Assembly (NCBI RefSeq): GCF_004217555.1
Contig: NZ_SHKW01000001.1
Location: 1,178,001 to 1,242,000 of the forward strand
Length of the DNA stretch: 64,000 nt
Direction of reading: 5' to 3'
From: Edaphobacter modestus
GTDB taxonomy: Bacteria > Acidobacteriota > Terriglobia > Terriglobales > Acidobacteriaceae
Each line of letters begins with the position of its first letter. Position 1 is the stretch's first letter. The position numbers and the translations under genes are program-made. Shown here in pieces: positions 1-7,954 of the stretch. The notes beneath the pieces are model-generated. The model was not told where the DNA came from and made no database searches. It was given only the letters and a program-made list of their open reading frames with translations.

Positions 1-668
1 TCGCGCAGGCCATTCAAACTTCGTCGCAGATTCTGGCCATACGGGGCCGCATCTTTCCTGCCACGACAGAGAATGTAACCCTCGCTGCCCGGATGGATGA
101 CGGTTCCCTCGTAAGGGGTGAAACCAATATCACCCAGAGCAGAAAAAACATCGTGGAGTTGATGCTGGATCCCGCCGAGGTCCATCCCCTGCCTGAAACC
201 CTCGAGGCCATCGCAAACGCCGACCTCATCACCCTTGGGCCCGGTTCGCTTTATACTTCCCTCATCACCAACCTGCTGGTTCGCGACATACCGGAGGCGA
301 TTGCAGCCTCGCGCGCAACCCGCGTTTTCATCTGCAATCTGATGACCCAGGCAAATGAATCCCTGGGGCTGACGGCATCGCAGCACATCGAGAAGATTTT
401 CGATCACTCGGGCAGCACCGGAAGCCAGCTCTTCGACTATGCGCTGATCAACAGCGCACCCATCTCGCCAGCGACGCTGGCGCATTACGCACGCGAAGGG
501 CAGGAGCCCATCGTCAACGATCTGGATCGAGTTCGCCAGCTCGGCGTAATGCCAATTACCGGTAACTTTCTCCACGAAAGCGAAGTGTTGCGCCACGACT
601 ACGACCTTGTAGCCAAAACCCTGCTGGAGCTCTGCCTTTCCCGCTCCGCGGCGGCGCAACATGCTTGA
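1..668 (+). CDS. yvcK: YvcK/CofD-family gluconeogenesis factor, C-terminal part
   Basis: The reading frame is open from base 3 and the 5' end lies outside the window; about 221 codons remain of a family that is usually near 320 residues. Visible family signatures are the stretch LAIRGRIFPATTENVTLAA, then RGETNI, the LGPGSLYTSLITNLLV segment, and a CNLMTQANESLGLTASQHI block. YvcK proteins bind UDP-sugars and influence carbon flux and cell-wall synthesis in the cytoplasm; that role is family knowledge. The stop overlaps the start of the next gene by 8 bases, so the two are probably co-transcribed. Confidence 0.88.
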   Translation, partial: AQAIQTSSQILAIRGRIFPATTENVTLAARMDDGSLVRGETNITQSRKNIVELMLDPAEVHPLPETLEAIANADLITLGPGSLYTSLITNLLVRDIPEAIAASRATRVFICNLMTQANESLGLTASQHIEKIFDHSGSTGSQLFDYALINSAPISPATLAHYAREGQEPIVNDLDRVRQLGVMPITGNFLHESEVLRHDYDLVAKTLLELCLSRSAAAQHA

Positions 669-1281
669 CAGAGGGGATGCAACCGATGACAACCGAAGTC
701 CCCTTCTAGACGGTGAAACCCTCCGGCTGGAACCACTCTCCAGGGATCACCTCTGCGGCCTTGAGCAGGTTGCCTTTGAAGACAGCATCTGGCGGTACAT
801 GCTCGTCAGAGTCAGGAACAGAAGCGAACTTGAGGCATGGATCGAGTCGGCCCTCGCTGCGCAGGCCACCGGTCAGATTCCATGGGTCACCATCCTCAAA
901 GCAGAGAACCGTATCGTCGGATCGACACGGCTGATCGATCTCGATAGGCGTCACCGCACCGCAGAGATCGGGCATACCTGGATTTCGCCGCGTCTGCAAG
1001 GCGCTAGCGTAAATCCCGAAGCCAAGCTCCTGCAGCTTCGCTACGCCTTTGAAGATCTGGGCTTGAATCGAGTAGCTTTCAAGACTCACCACGAAAATCT
1101 GCAATCCCAGGCTGCGATTCGCAAACTCGGAGCGGTCTATGAAGGGACCTTCCGGAATCACTACGTCATGCCCGACGGTTCGCTACGCCACAGCCTCTGG
1201 TTCTCGATCACGCGGGAGGAGTGGCCGCAGGTGCGATCTCGACTAGAGGATCGGCTGCGGGCAGGTCGACCGTCCGCTTGA
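661..1281 (+). CDS. GNAT-family N-acetyltransferase (RimJ/RimL-like)
   Basis: This 206-residue protein resembles RimJ/RimL-type acetyltransferases. It begins with a LDGETLRLEPLSRDHL-type strand, followed by IVGSTRLIDLDRRHRTAEIGHTW (the acetyl-CoA-binding core strands), then a RYAFEDLGLNRVAFKTHHENLQSQAAIRKLGA segment typical of the family C-terminal half. Such enzymes transfer acetyl groups from acetyl-CoA to amines, often protein N-termini; the substrate cannot be told here. It overlaps yvcK by 8 bases at its start. Its last 74 bases lie opposite the 3' end of rlmN, so the two genes are convergent and overlap antisense. Confidence 0.85.
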   Translation: MLDRGDATDDNRSPLLDGETLRLEPLSRDHLCGLEQVAFEDSIWRYMLVRVRNRSELEAWIESALAAQATGQIPWVTILKAENRIVGSTRLIDLDRRHRTAEIGHTWISPRLQGASVNPEAKLLQLRYAFEDLGLNRVAFKTHHENLQSQAAIRKLGAVYEGTFRNHYVMPDGSLRHSLWFSITREEWPQVRSRLEDRLRAGRPSA

Positions 1282-2500
1282 GCTGACCGCAGGCAGCGTA
1301 GATGTCGCGTCCGCGCGGACGGCGAATGTAAGCAGGCATTCCGGCGTCGATCAGCATCTTCTGGAACGTCGCTACATCCTCGGGCTTCGGCTGTGTGTAG
1401 GCGATTCCCGGCCCCGGATTCCAGGCAATCAGGTTTACCTTCGCCCTCATCCCTTTCAGCAGGTCCAGCACCTCGCGAGCGTGTTCAGGCTGGTCGTTGA
1501 CGCCTCCCAGCAACACATACTCGAACGTCACCCACTCTCGCTTGCCCAGCGGAAGCGTGCTGACCGCATCCAGCAGCTGGGCGATGTTCCACTTGCGCGT
1601 GATGGGCATCACCTGCTCTCGAACCGTGTCATTCGAGGCATTGAGACTGAGGGCCAGCTTCGGCCTGAGCGGTTCCTGCGCAAATTTTCTGATGGCCGGT
1701 TCAATCCCGCTGGTTGAAACGGTCATGCGCGATTCAGGAATGCCGATCTGTTTTACCAGCAGCTGAACGCTACGGATGAACTCGTCATAGTTCAGGAAGG
1801 GCTCACCCATGCCCATAAAGACGAGGTTGATCCTGTCCTTGCCGATCTTAATTCCGTGCCGGTTCAGTACTGCGACAACCTGCCCGGCAATCTCGCCCCC
1901 GGTAAGGTTGCGCTTGATCCCCAGCTTGGCCGTCAGGCAGAACTGACAATTCACTGCACATCCCACCTGGCTCGAGATGCAGATCGTCGCCCTCCTGTAA
2001 CCGCTCTGCTCGAGCGCGCCCACATTGCGCAGATCCCGGTTGCCAAGATTCCGCTTCGCGCCTTCCCCAAATTCGGAGGTATTGCCCTCGAGACCATCCG
2101 CTGCTTCCTCTTCGGCCGAGGCCTCGCTGCCATCTCCACGCTCTCCACCATCGCCGTCAGGCATCCAGACGGTCTCTACGGTCTCGCCGTCCCGCAGGCG
2201 CATCAGGTAGCGCTCGGTGCCGTCCACGGAACGCGCCGCCTGGACAATCCAGGGGAGTCCGACTCCGTATCCTGCCTGGACCAGCTCGTCCCGCAACCCA
2301 ATCGGCAGGACGGTGATCTCGTCGATCCCTGTAACTCTCTGACGATAAATGGCTTCTACAATCTGATTGGCGCGATACCCCTTCTGGCCGAGGCTCTCCA
2401 TCAGGGATTTCACCTCGTCCGGAAGCATGCCGAAGAGAGGGTTTGCGGCAGCTTGCTCGCCAGAATCTATCGGCTTTATTTTGTTCAACATAGGATGCAC
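1208..2500 (-). CDS. rlmN: 23S rRNA (A2503-C2)/tRNA (A37-C2) methyltransferase RlmN
   Basis: Radical SAM methyltransferase of 430 residues. The CxxxCxxC iron-sulfur motif is C181, C185 and C188 (CAVNCQFC). The two methyl-transfer cysteines match C174 (ICISSQVGC) and C404 (IYAACGQ). The usual ISSQVGC, GMGEPF and LSTSGI-like blocks are present. Residues 116 to 168 are an acidic, low-complexity insertion between the N-terminal domain and the radical SAM core, which makes this protein longer than the usual 350-400 residues. The start could also be the second methionine at residue 4. Its 3' end overlaps the GNAT gene on the other strand. Confidence 0.95.
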   Translation of the reverse strand: MHPMLNKIKPIDSGEQAAANPLFGMLPDEVKSLMESLGQKGYRANQIVEAIYRQRVTGIDEITVLPIGLRDELVQAGYGVGLPWIVQAARSVDGTERYLMRLRDGETVETVWMPDGDGGERGDGSEASAEEEAADGLEGNTSEFGEGAKRNLGNRDLRNVGALEQSGYRRATICISSQVGCAVNCQFCLTAKLGIKRNLTGGEIAGQVVAVLNRHGIKIGKDRINLVFMGMGEPFLNYDEFIRSVQLLVKQIGIPESRMTVSTSGIEPAIRKFAQEPLRPKLALSLNASNDTVREQVMPITRKWNIAQLLDAVSTLPLGKREWVTFEYVLLGGVNDQPEHAREVLDLLKGMRAKVNLIAWNPGPGIAYTQPKPEDVATFQKMLIDAGMPAYIRRPRGRDIYAACGQLKRTVDLPAADPLVEIAPAATPPA

Positions 2501-2567
2501 AACTTCACCTAATACCCTTGCCTTCTATAGTTTACGCCCATTCCTGTAGCTGTGAAACAATAGAGCC

Positions 2568-3887
2568 ATGGCAGCGACCACTCTGATTGAAGATATCCGC
2601 CTTACTCCACGTATCTCCCGCAGCATCCGCAAAACCATACTTCCCAATGGCCTCACCGTGCTGACGGAAAGCATGCCGCACCTGCGCAGCGTCTCGATGG
2701 GTGCGTGGATCGGCTCCGGCTCTCGCGACGAAGCACCTGAGATCAACGGGCTCTCCCACTTCGTGGAGCACATGGTCTTCAAGGGAACCACTTCTCGCTC
2801 GGCACGGCAGATTGCCCGCGAAGTAGATACGATCGGCGGAAATCTCGATGCCTTTACCGGCAAGGAGACCGTCTGCTTCAACATCAAGGTGCTCGATGAG
2901 CATGCCGCTCCCGCCCTCGACGTGCTCTCCGATCTCGTCCTGCATCCGACCTTTACCCCCGAAGACCTGGACCGCGAAAAGGGCGTCATCCTCGAGGAGA
3001 TCAAGATCGATGAAGACAACCCGGATTATCTGGTGAACGAGATGTTCACTCAGAACTTCTGGAAGGGCGATGCCCTCGGTCGGCCGATCCTCGGGACCAA
3101 GAAGACTGTCTCAAGCTTCGATCAGGCCACGCTGCTCGACTTTTATCGCGATCGCTTTACGCCACGGAACATTGTTTTTTCGGCAGCCGGCAATCTGGAG
3201 CATGAAAACTTCGTCGCCGAGGTAGAGAGCCGGTTCGGAGCGTTGGCCCCCAGCGCGAGTCGCGTCTTCCCCCGCCGCGAAGCGCCTGTCTCGACTCCCC
3301 ACATCACCCTGAAGCGCAAGAAGTCACTTGAGCAGGTGCAACTTTGCCTTGGCGTCCCTGCCCCCGGAGTAAGCCACTCTGACCGCTATGCGATCTATCT
3401 GCTGAACAGCATCCTTGGCGGAGGAATGAGCTCACGGCTCTTCCAGACCATCCGTGAGGATCGCGGGCTGGCGTACTCCATCTTCTCGGAGATCTCTCCC
3501 TTCCGGGATACGGGATCGCTCTGCATCTACGCCGGCGTTGCCGTCGACAAGACCATGCAGACCATTCAGCTAACCATGCGGGAACTGAGCCGTCTGAAGC
3601 AGGAGGCGGTGAGTGAAGCTGAGCTTGGCCGCGCCAGGGATCAATTGAAGAGCAACATGGTGATGGGACTCGAAAGCGGCTCCAGCCGCATGGCGAATCT
3701 CGCTCGCCAGGAGATGTACTTCGGTCGCTTCTTCGGCGTCGAAGAGATCACCCGCGAGATCGAGGCCGTCACGCCCGAGGATATTCAACGGCTCGCCAAT
3801 GAACTCTTTCGGTCGGAGACCATGGCCATGGCCCTGCTCGGCAACCTCGGCGAGATGAATGTCGAGCGCGGAGACCTCGCCTGCTGA
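2568..3887 (+). CDS. M16-family (pitrilysin-like) zinc protease
   Basis: The 439-residue protein has the inverted zinc motif HxxEH at residues 64-68 (HFVEH), with E67 as catalytic base, and the third ligand expected at E143/E144 in ILEEIKIDE. The C-terminal M16_C half carries the R/Y pair region (GGGMSSRLFQTIREDRGLAYS). This is the layout of single-chain, mitochondrial-processing-peptidase-like bacterial M16B proteases, which cut short peptides or unfolded segments. No signal peptide is visible, so a cytoplasmic location is likely. It starts 67 bases from the divergent rlmN start. Confidence 0.92.
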   Translation: MAATTLIEDIRLTPRISRSIRKTILPNGLTVLTESMPHLRSVSMGAWIGSGSRDEAPEINGLSHFVEHMVFKGTTSRSARQIAREVDTIGGNLDAFTGKETVCFNIKVLDEHAAPALDVLSDLVLHPTFTPEDLDREKGVILEEIKIDEDNPDYLVNEMFTQNFWKGDALGRPILGTKKTVSSFDQATLLDFYRDRFTPRNIVFSAAGNLEHENFVAEVESRFGALAPSASRVFPRREAPVSTPHITLKRKKSLEQVQLCLGVPAPGVSHSDRYAIYLLNSILGGGMSSRLFQTIREDRGLAYSIFSEISPFRDTGSLCIYAGVAVDKTMQTIQLTMRELSRLKQEAVSEAELGRARDQLKSNMVMGLESGSSRMANLARQEMYFGRFFGVEEITREIEAVTPEDIQRLANELFRSETMAMALLGNLGEMNVERGDLAC

Positions 3888-3939
3888 TAGAGTTTTGAGT
3901 TGTCGGATAACGACGCGACACTAGGCTATGAGGATCACG

Positions 3940-4479
3940 ATGAAGGCACAGTACCGGCGAGATATGGAGCAGAGCTACAAGGAATTCACCCAGCCGAAGG
4001 AAGAGGGCTTTACCCTGATCGAGCTGTTGATCGTCATGTCGGTCATGCTGATCCTGATGACGCTGGCGGTTCCCCAGATGTTGAAGCTGACCAAGCAGGC
4101 ACACGAGACCTCGGCCATCCAGTCGGTCCGGACCATCGTGCAGGCACAACTCCAGTACAACTCCATGTATCCCGGCAATGGCTTTTCTTGCGCGCTGGGT
4201 CAGCTTGGTGGAGATCCAAAGTCGGGGGCTCCGTCGTCTCAGGCGGCACAGCTGGTCGATGTCGGTCTGGCCTCAGGCAACAAGGCTGGTTACACGTTTA
4301 CCATCACTAACTGCAACAAGGTGACGGTAAACAATCAGGACATGTATACCTCCTACGAGGTAACCGCAGTCCCGAACTCGGTGGGGAAATCAGGTGACCG
4401 CGGCTTCTGTTCTGACGAGAACAACCGCATCACCTTCGATCCAGCGGGCGGAACCAACTGCACGCAGCCCATTCAGTAA
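3940..4479 (+). CDS. Type IV pilin-like protein with prepilin N-terminal methylation motif
   Basis: The protein has the prepilin peptidase motif EEG/FTLIELLIV followed by a hydrophobic helix (to about LMTLAVPQML), so it should be cut before Phe and methylated, then assembled in the inner membrane. Four cysteines in the C-terminal half (GFSC, ITNC, RGFC, GTNC) could form the disulfide loop of major pilins or pseudopilins. I chose ATG 3940 because GAGGA lies six bases upstream; 3928 and 3964 are other in-frame ATG codons. It stands alone without pil or gsp genes. Its stop overlaps the lolA start by one base (TAATG). Confidence 0.82.
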   Translation: MKAQYRRDMEQSYKEFTQPKEEGFTLIELLIVMSVMLILMTLAVPQMLKLTKQAHETSAIQSVRTIVQAQLQYNSMYPGNGFSCALGQLGGDPKSGAPSSQAAQLVDVGLASGNKAGYTFTITNCNKVTVNNQDMYTSYEVTAVPNSVGKSGDRGFCSDENNRITFDPAGGTNCTQPIQ

Positions 4480-5117
4480 TGCTGAAACGAACTTTGTTGC
4501 TGGCGGTCGCTCTCGCTGCGCCGAGCCTCGTCCGTGCACAGGACGCAGATACTCTGCTCCGCCGCGTCGACGAGCACTATAACCGGCTCACGTCGCTGCG
4601 GGCGCGCTACACCGAGCATTACGCCGGAATGGGGATCGACCGCACCGAATCCGGAACGCTGCTGCTGAAGAAGCCTGGCCGCATGCGCTGGAGCTACGAC
4701 CAGCCCGAAGGCAAGCTCTTCGTCCTGGATGGAAAGTTCGCCTGGTTCTACACGCCGGGCGACGCCCAGGCCCAGCGCCTGCCGGCGAAGCAACTCGACG
4801 ATCTTCGCAGCCCTTTGCGCTTTTTGTTGGGACACACGCAACTGAAGAAAGAGCTGGATAGCCTGACCGTCACCCAGGACACCCACGGTATTCATATTGC
4901 TGGGGTTCCCAGAGGCATGGAGCAACGCATGCATCGCCTGACGCTTGACGTTACCTCAACCGGAGAGATCCAGCATATGCGACTCGAGGAGATCGACGGG
5001 GCGATTACGGAGTTCGCCTTTACCCAGGTGCAGGAGAACGTGCCCACTCGCGAAGCCGATTTCGTCTTCACGCCTCCTGCCGGCGTAACCATCGTCGACG
5101 CCCTCTCCCCGGTCTAA
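4479..5117 (+). CDS. lolA: LolA-like outer-membrane lipoprotein carrier
   Basis: This 212-residue protein starts with a cleavable signal peptide (LLLAVALAAPSLVRA, cut near residue 21). It has the LolA fold signatures: a DxLLRRVDEHYNRLTSLRARY helix, then a GTLLLKKPGRMRWSYDQPEGKLFVLDG strand pair. LolA carries lipoproteins across the periplasm from LolCDE to the outer membrane. No LolCDE or LolB is in the window, and Acidobacteria usually lack a clear LolB. Translation is probably coupled to the pilin gene because of the one-base overlap. Confidence 0.85.
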   Translation: MLKRTLLLAVALAAPSLVRAQDADTLLRRVDEHYNRLTSLRARYTEHYAGMGIDRTESGTLLLKKPGRMRWSYDQPEGKLFVLDGKFAWFYTPGDAQAQRLPAKQLDDLRSPLRFLLGHTQLKKELDSLTVTQDTHGIHIAGVPRGMEQRMHRLTLDVTSTGEIQHMRLEEIDGAITEFAFTQVQENVPTREADFVFTPPAGVTIVDALSPV

Positions 5118-5161
5118 CCCACCAATTTTATCTGTTTGTTACGGGAATCCTTGACGATTCT

Positions 5162-5189
5162 TCTTGCGCACCCTTTTCTGTGCGCAAGA
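5162..5189 (+). terminator. Inverted repeat after lolA, possible terminator
   Basis: TCTTGCGCAC pairs perfectly with GTGCGCAAGA around an 8-base loop (CCTTTTCT). It lies 45 bases after the lolA stop. No run of T follows, so it is a weak candidate for intrinsic termination. The far-upstream GTG (5180) of the next reading frame lies inside the right arm, which argues against use of that start. Confidence 0.5.
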
Positions 5190-5257
5190 GTAGACTTTAC
5201 AAAACGAAGAGAACAACCCGCGCGTGGCCGCTGACCGCGCAGAAATGCAGATTCTCA

Positions 5258-5977
5258 ATGCAGACGCTAAGTGTAAACACTCTAACTACCGAAGAATTCT
5301 TTACCGCCGTCCATTCCCTCCGGCCCAACATCGCGGTCTTTGACTGCGATGGAACCCTCTGGTCTGGCGATGCCGGCTCCGGCTTCATGAAATGGTCCAT
5401 TGAGACCGGATTGGTCTCGCGCGACGCCGCCGATTGGATCGACGGGCGCTACCGTGCCTACCATCGCAACGAGGTCTCCGAGATCGCCATCTGCGGCGAG
5501 ATGGTCCAGCTTTATCAGGGTCTCCGCGAGGACGAGCTTCGGCGCGCGGCTCGTGAGTTTTTTGTCGCCCGCATCGAACGGAACATCTTTCCCGAGATGC
5601 TTAATCTCGTCAACGATCTGCGCGCCAGCGGAGTCGAGATCTGGGCTGTAAGCTCAACCAATGACTGGGTCATTGAAGAAGGCGCACAGCGCTTCGGCAT
5701 TCCCGCGGAACGCGTGCTCTCCGCCCGGGTCGAAGTGAAGAATGGCATCATCTCCGATGTCCTGCGTGACGTTCCGACCGACGAGGGCAAGGTCGCTTCT
5801 CTCAAGCGCGTTGGTATTACGTCACCGGACGCTGTCTTTGGAAACTCGATTCATGACGCGGCGATGCTGGCGATCGCGTATCGAGCCTTCCCCGTGAACC
5901 CAACCCCGGCTCTCATCGAACGAAGCGCCCAGAAGGGCTGGCCTGTTTACTATCCCGCGTCCGTCGCACCCCATTGA
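5258..5977 (+). CDS. HAD-superfamily (subfamily IB) phosphatase
   Basis: The frame is a HAD hydrolase of the phosphoserine phosphatase-like IB group. Motif I is D29-x-D31-G-T (FDCDGTLW), with D29 the expected nucleophile. Motif II is the serine of VSSTNDW. The conserved Lys is in DEGKVASLKR, and motif IV is GNSIHDAAML. The cap region lies between motifs I and II. A GTG at 5180 would add 26 residues but sits inside the lolA hairpin, so I prefer ATG 5258. The substrate is not known; phosphoserine or another small phosphomonoester fits the family. Confidence 0.82.
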   Translation: MQTLSVNTLTTEEFFTAVHSLRPNIAVFDCDGTLWSGDAGSGFMKWSIETGLVSRDAADWIDGRYRAYHRNEVSEIAICGEMVQLYQGLREDELRRAAREFFVARIERNIFPEMLNLVNDLRASGVEIWAVSSTNDWVIEEGAQRFGIPAERVLSARVEVKNGIISDVLRDVPTDEGKVASLKRVGITSPDAVFGNSIHDAAMLAIAYRAFPVNPTPALIERSAQKGWPVYYPASVAPH

Positions 5978-6029
5978 GTACGATTCGAAATGCGTTCGCA
6001 GGCGAGTTCGCGTCTAATACTGGAAGACA

Positions 6030-6494
6030 GTGAAAGAGCCGATTCGCAAATTGAGAGAACCTATCGACCCTGCCGCAGCGCCCAAACCCGTGAGGCTCGT
6101 GGTGGCTGCGCTAATTCTCCGCGATACCGACTCTGGACTCGAAGTGCTCGTCTGCCAGCGCAAGCCCGATCAACCGATGAGCCTCAAGTGGGAGTTCCCC
6201 GGAGGAAAGATTGAATTGGGCGAGACGGCCGAAGGTGCTCTCGAACGTGAACTCAACGAAGAACTGGGGATCGTAGCCACGATTGGCCGACGTATCGCCC
6301 GAGTGCGCCACAAGTACCGCAATGGTGGAACCATCGACCTCCAGTTCTTCATGGTCCGCGAGTTTACTGGAAGTCTCGAGAACCGAATCTTCAATGACAT
6401 GCAGTGGTCGCCGCTTGAGCGCCTGACGGAGTTCGACTTTCTGGCCGCCGATCTCGGGCTCATCCGCGATCTCTCCGAAGGAAAACTTCTCTGA
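6030..6494 (+). CDS. Nudix hydrolase, MutT-like
   Basis: The 154-residue protein has a complete Nudix box (GGKIELGETAEGALERELNEELG), including the RExxEE metal-binding helix. The preceding strand (VVAALILRD) and the WEFPGGK entry match the MutT group, which hydrolyses 8-oxo-dGTP or other nucleoside triphosphates to clean the nucleotide pool. The start is GTG at 6030. It follows the HAD phosphatase by 52 bases on the same strand and is convergent with the Nramp-related gene downstream. The exact substrate cannot be read from the sequence. Confidence 0.88.
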   Translation: MKEPIRKLREPIDPAAAPKPVRLVVAALILRDTDSGLEVLVCQRKPDQPMSLKWEFPGGKIELGETAEGALERELNEELGIVATIGRRIARVRHKYRNGGTIDLQFFMVREFTGSLENRIFNDMQWSPLERLTEFDFLAADLGLIRDLSEGKLL

Positions 6495-6552
6495 TTCAGG
6501 TCTTGTGATTCCAAAGCTCTGCCTCAGACGAGGGAGACCTTTTGAAGTCCCA

Positions 6553-7809
6553 TTAGCTGCCTCCGTGAATCCCATTCCACATCAGCACCAGCGACAGGCA
6601 GATCACAATAGCCGCCGTCAACCAGGCGACGACATTGAACCAGCGCGAGTTCGTGTACTTTCCCATAAGTTCGTGCTTGTTGATCAGCCGCAGCATAAAG
6701 ATCAACACCACCGGCAGCAGGACGCCGTTCAGCACCTGGGAGCCGATGATGACCCGGATCAGGGGAAAGTTGGGAATGAGCACGACGGCTGCGCCCAACG
6801 CCAGCAGCAGCGTGTAAAACGAATAGAAAAAGCGCGCCTCCTTGAAGCCCTTGTCCAGGCCGCTCTCCAGTCCGAGTCCCTCGCAGACCGTGTATGCAGT
6901 CGATAGGGGTAGAATGCATGCCGCAAACAGCGAGGCATTGAAGAGTCCCGCGGCAAACAGGATAAAAGCATACTGTCCCGCGAGCGGCTTCATGGCGTCG
7001 GCTGCGTCGGAGGCCTCGCCGATATTACGCATTCCATGTGTATAAAGCGTAGCGGCGCAGGCAACGATGATGAACCACGCGACAACATCGGTGAAGATTG
7101 AGCCCACAATCACGTCGAGTCGCGAGTGCTTGTACTGGCGGATCTCGATTCCCTTTTCCACGATGGAGGACTGCAGGTAAAACTGCATCCAGGGTGTGAT
7201 CGTGGTGCCGATAATGCCAATCGTCATGTAGACGTAGTTCCGGTCGTTCCAGACACTGCGGCCCGGAAGCTTCACCGTCTGCACCAGGGCTTCGTGCCAG
7301 TTAGGGCCGCTCAGAACACCGGTAAAGATATACGCGATATAAACCACGCTGGCGGCAAGGAAGACCTTCTCCACGCTCTTGTAGTCGCCCTTGACCACCA
7401 GAATCCAGACGATAAAGGCGCTGATGGGCACACTGATGTACTTACTCACGTGGAAGAGCTGCATGCTTCCCGCGATGCCTGAAAACTCCGCCATCACATT
7501 GCCGAAGTTCACGATCACCAACAGGATCATGACGAAAAATGTGATCCGCAGGCCGAACTCCTCACGAATCAGGTCGCTGAGGCCCTTGCCCGTGACGACG
7601 CCCATTCGGGCGCACATCTCCTGGACAACGATCAACGCCAGCGTAATCGGAATCATCGTCCACAGCAGCTTGTAACCGTACTGTGCGCCCGCCTGCGAAT
7701 AGGTCAGAATTCCGCCGGAGTCGTTGTCCACGTTGGCCGTGATGAAGCCGGGGCCGAGAACGGCAAACAGCAGCATCAGCCGGTTTCTCCATCTGCGCCA
7801 CAGTGTCAT
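6553..7809 (-). CDS. Nramp-family-related divalent metal transporter with altered metal site
   Basis: A 418-residue, 11-helix-type membrane protein with the Nramp start GPGF at residues 19-22. Canonical Nramps have DPGN in TM1; here the position reads D28-N29-D30-S-G-G. Canonical TM6 has MPHN; here residues 205-208 are T-P-W-M in IGTTITPWMQFYLQSSIV, so the metal-binding methionine and asparagine are not at their usual places. It therefore belongs to a divergent clade, perhaps like the Mg-transporting Nramp-related group. The 145 bases before its start, after the UbiD-like gene on the same strand, contain a short hairpin (7888-7902). Confidence 0.85.
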   Translation of the reverse strand: MTLWRRWRNRLMLLFAVLGPGFITANVDNDSGGILTYSQAGAQYGYKLLWTMIPITLALIVVQEMCARMGVVTGKGLSDLIREEFGLRITFFVMILLVIVNFGNVMAEFSGIAGSMQLFHVSKYISVPISAFIVWILVVKGDYKSVEKVFLAASVVYIAYIFTGVLSGPNWHEALVQTVKLPGRSVWNDRNYVYMTIGIIGTTITPWMQFYLQSSIVEKGIEIRQYKHSRLDVIVGSIFTDVVAWFIIVACAATLYTHGMRNIGEASDAADAMKPLAGQYAFILFAAGLFNASLFAACILPLSTAYTVCEGLGLESGLDKGFKEARFFYSFYTLLLALGAAVVLIPNFPLIRVIIGSQVLNGVLLPVVLIFMLRLINKHELMGKYTNSRWFNVVAWLTAAIVICLSLVLMWNGIHGGS

Positions 7810-7954
7810 CGAAGCCCCTTAACTCGCGAAGAGAGGAAAGTGTCTCGGTTGACCTGTATGGAGGCCAGCCCAAATTGTGCGGTGAACCGGGTGAGTTACC
7901 CGTCAGCCTTTAGAGTACTCCGTCAGGACGAGAATGGTCGGCCCCATCCTTTCA

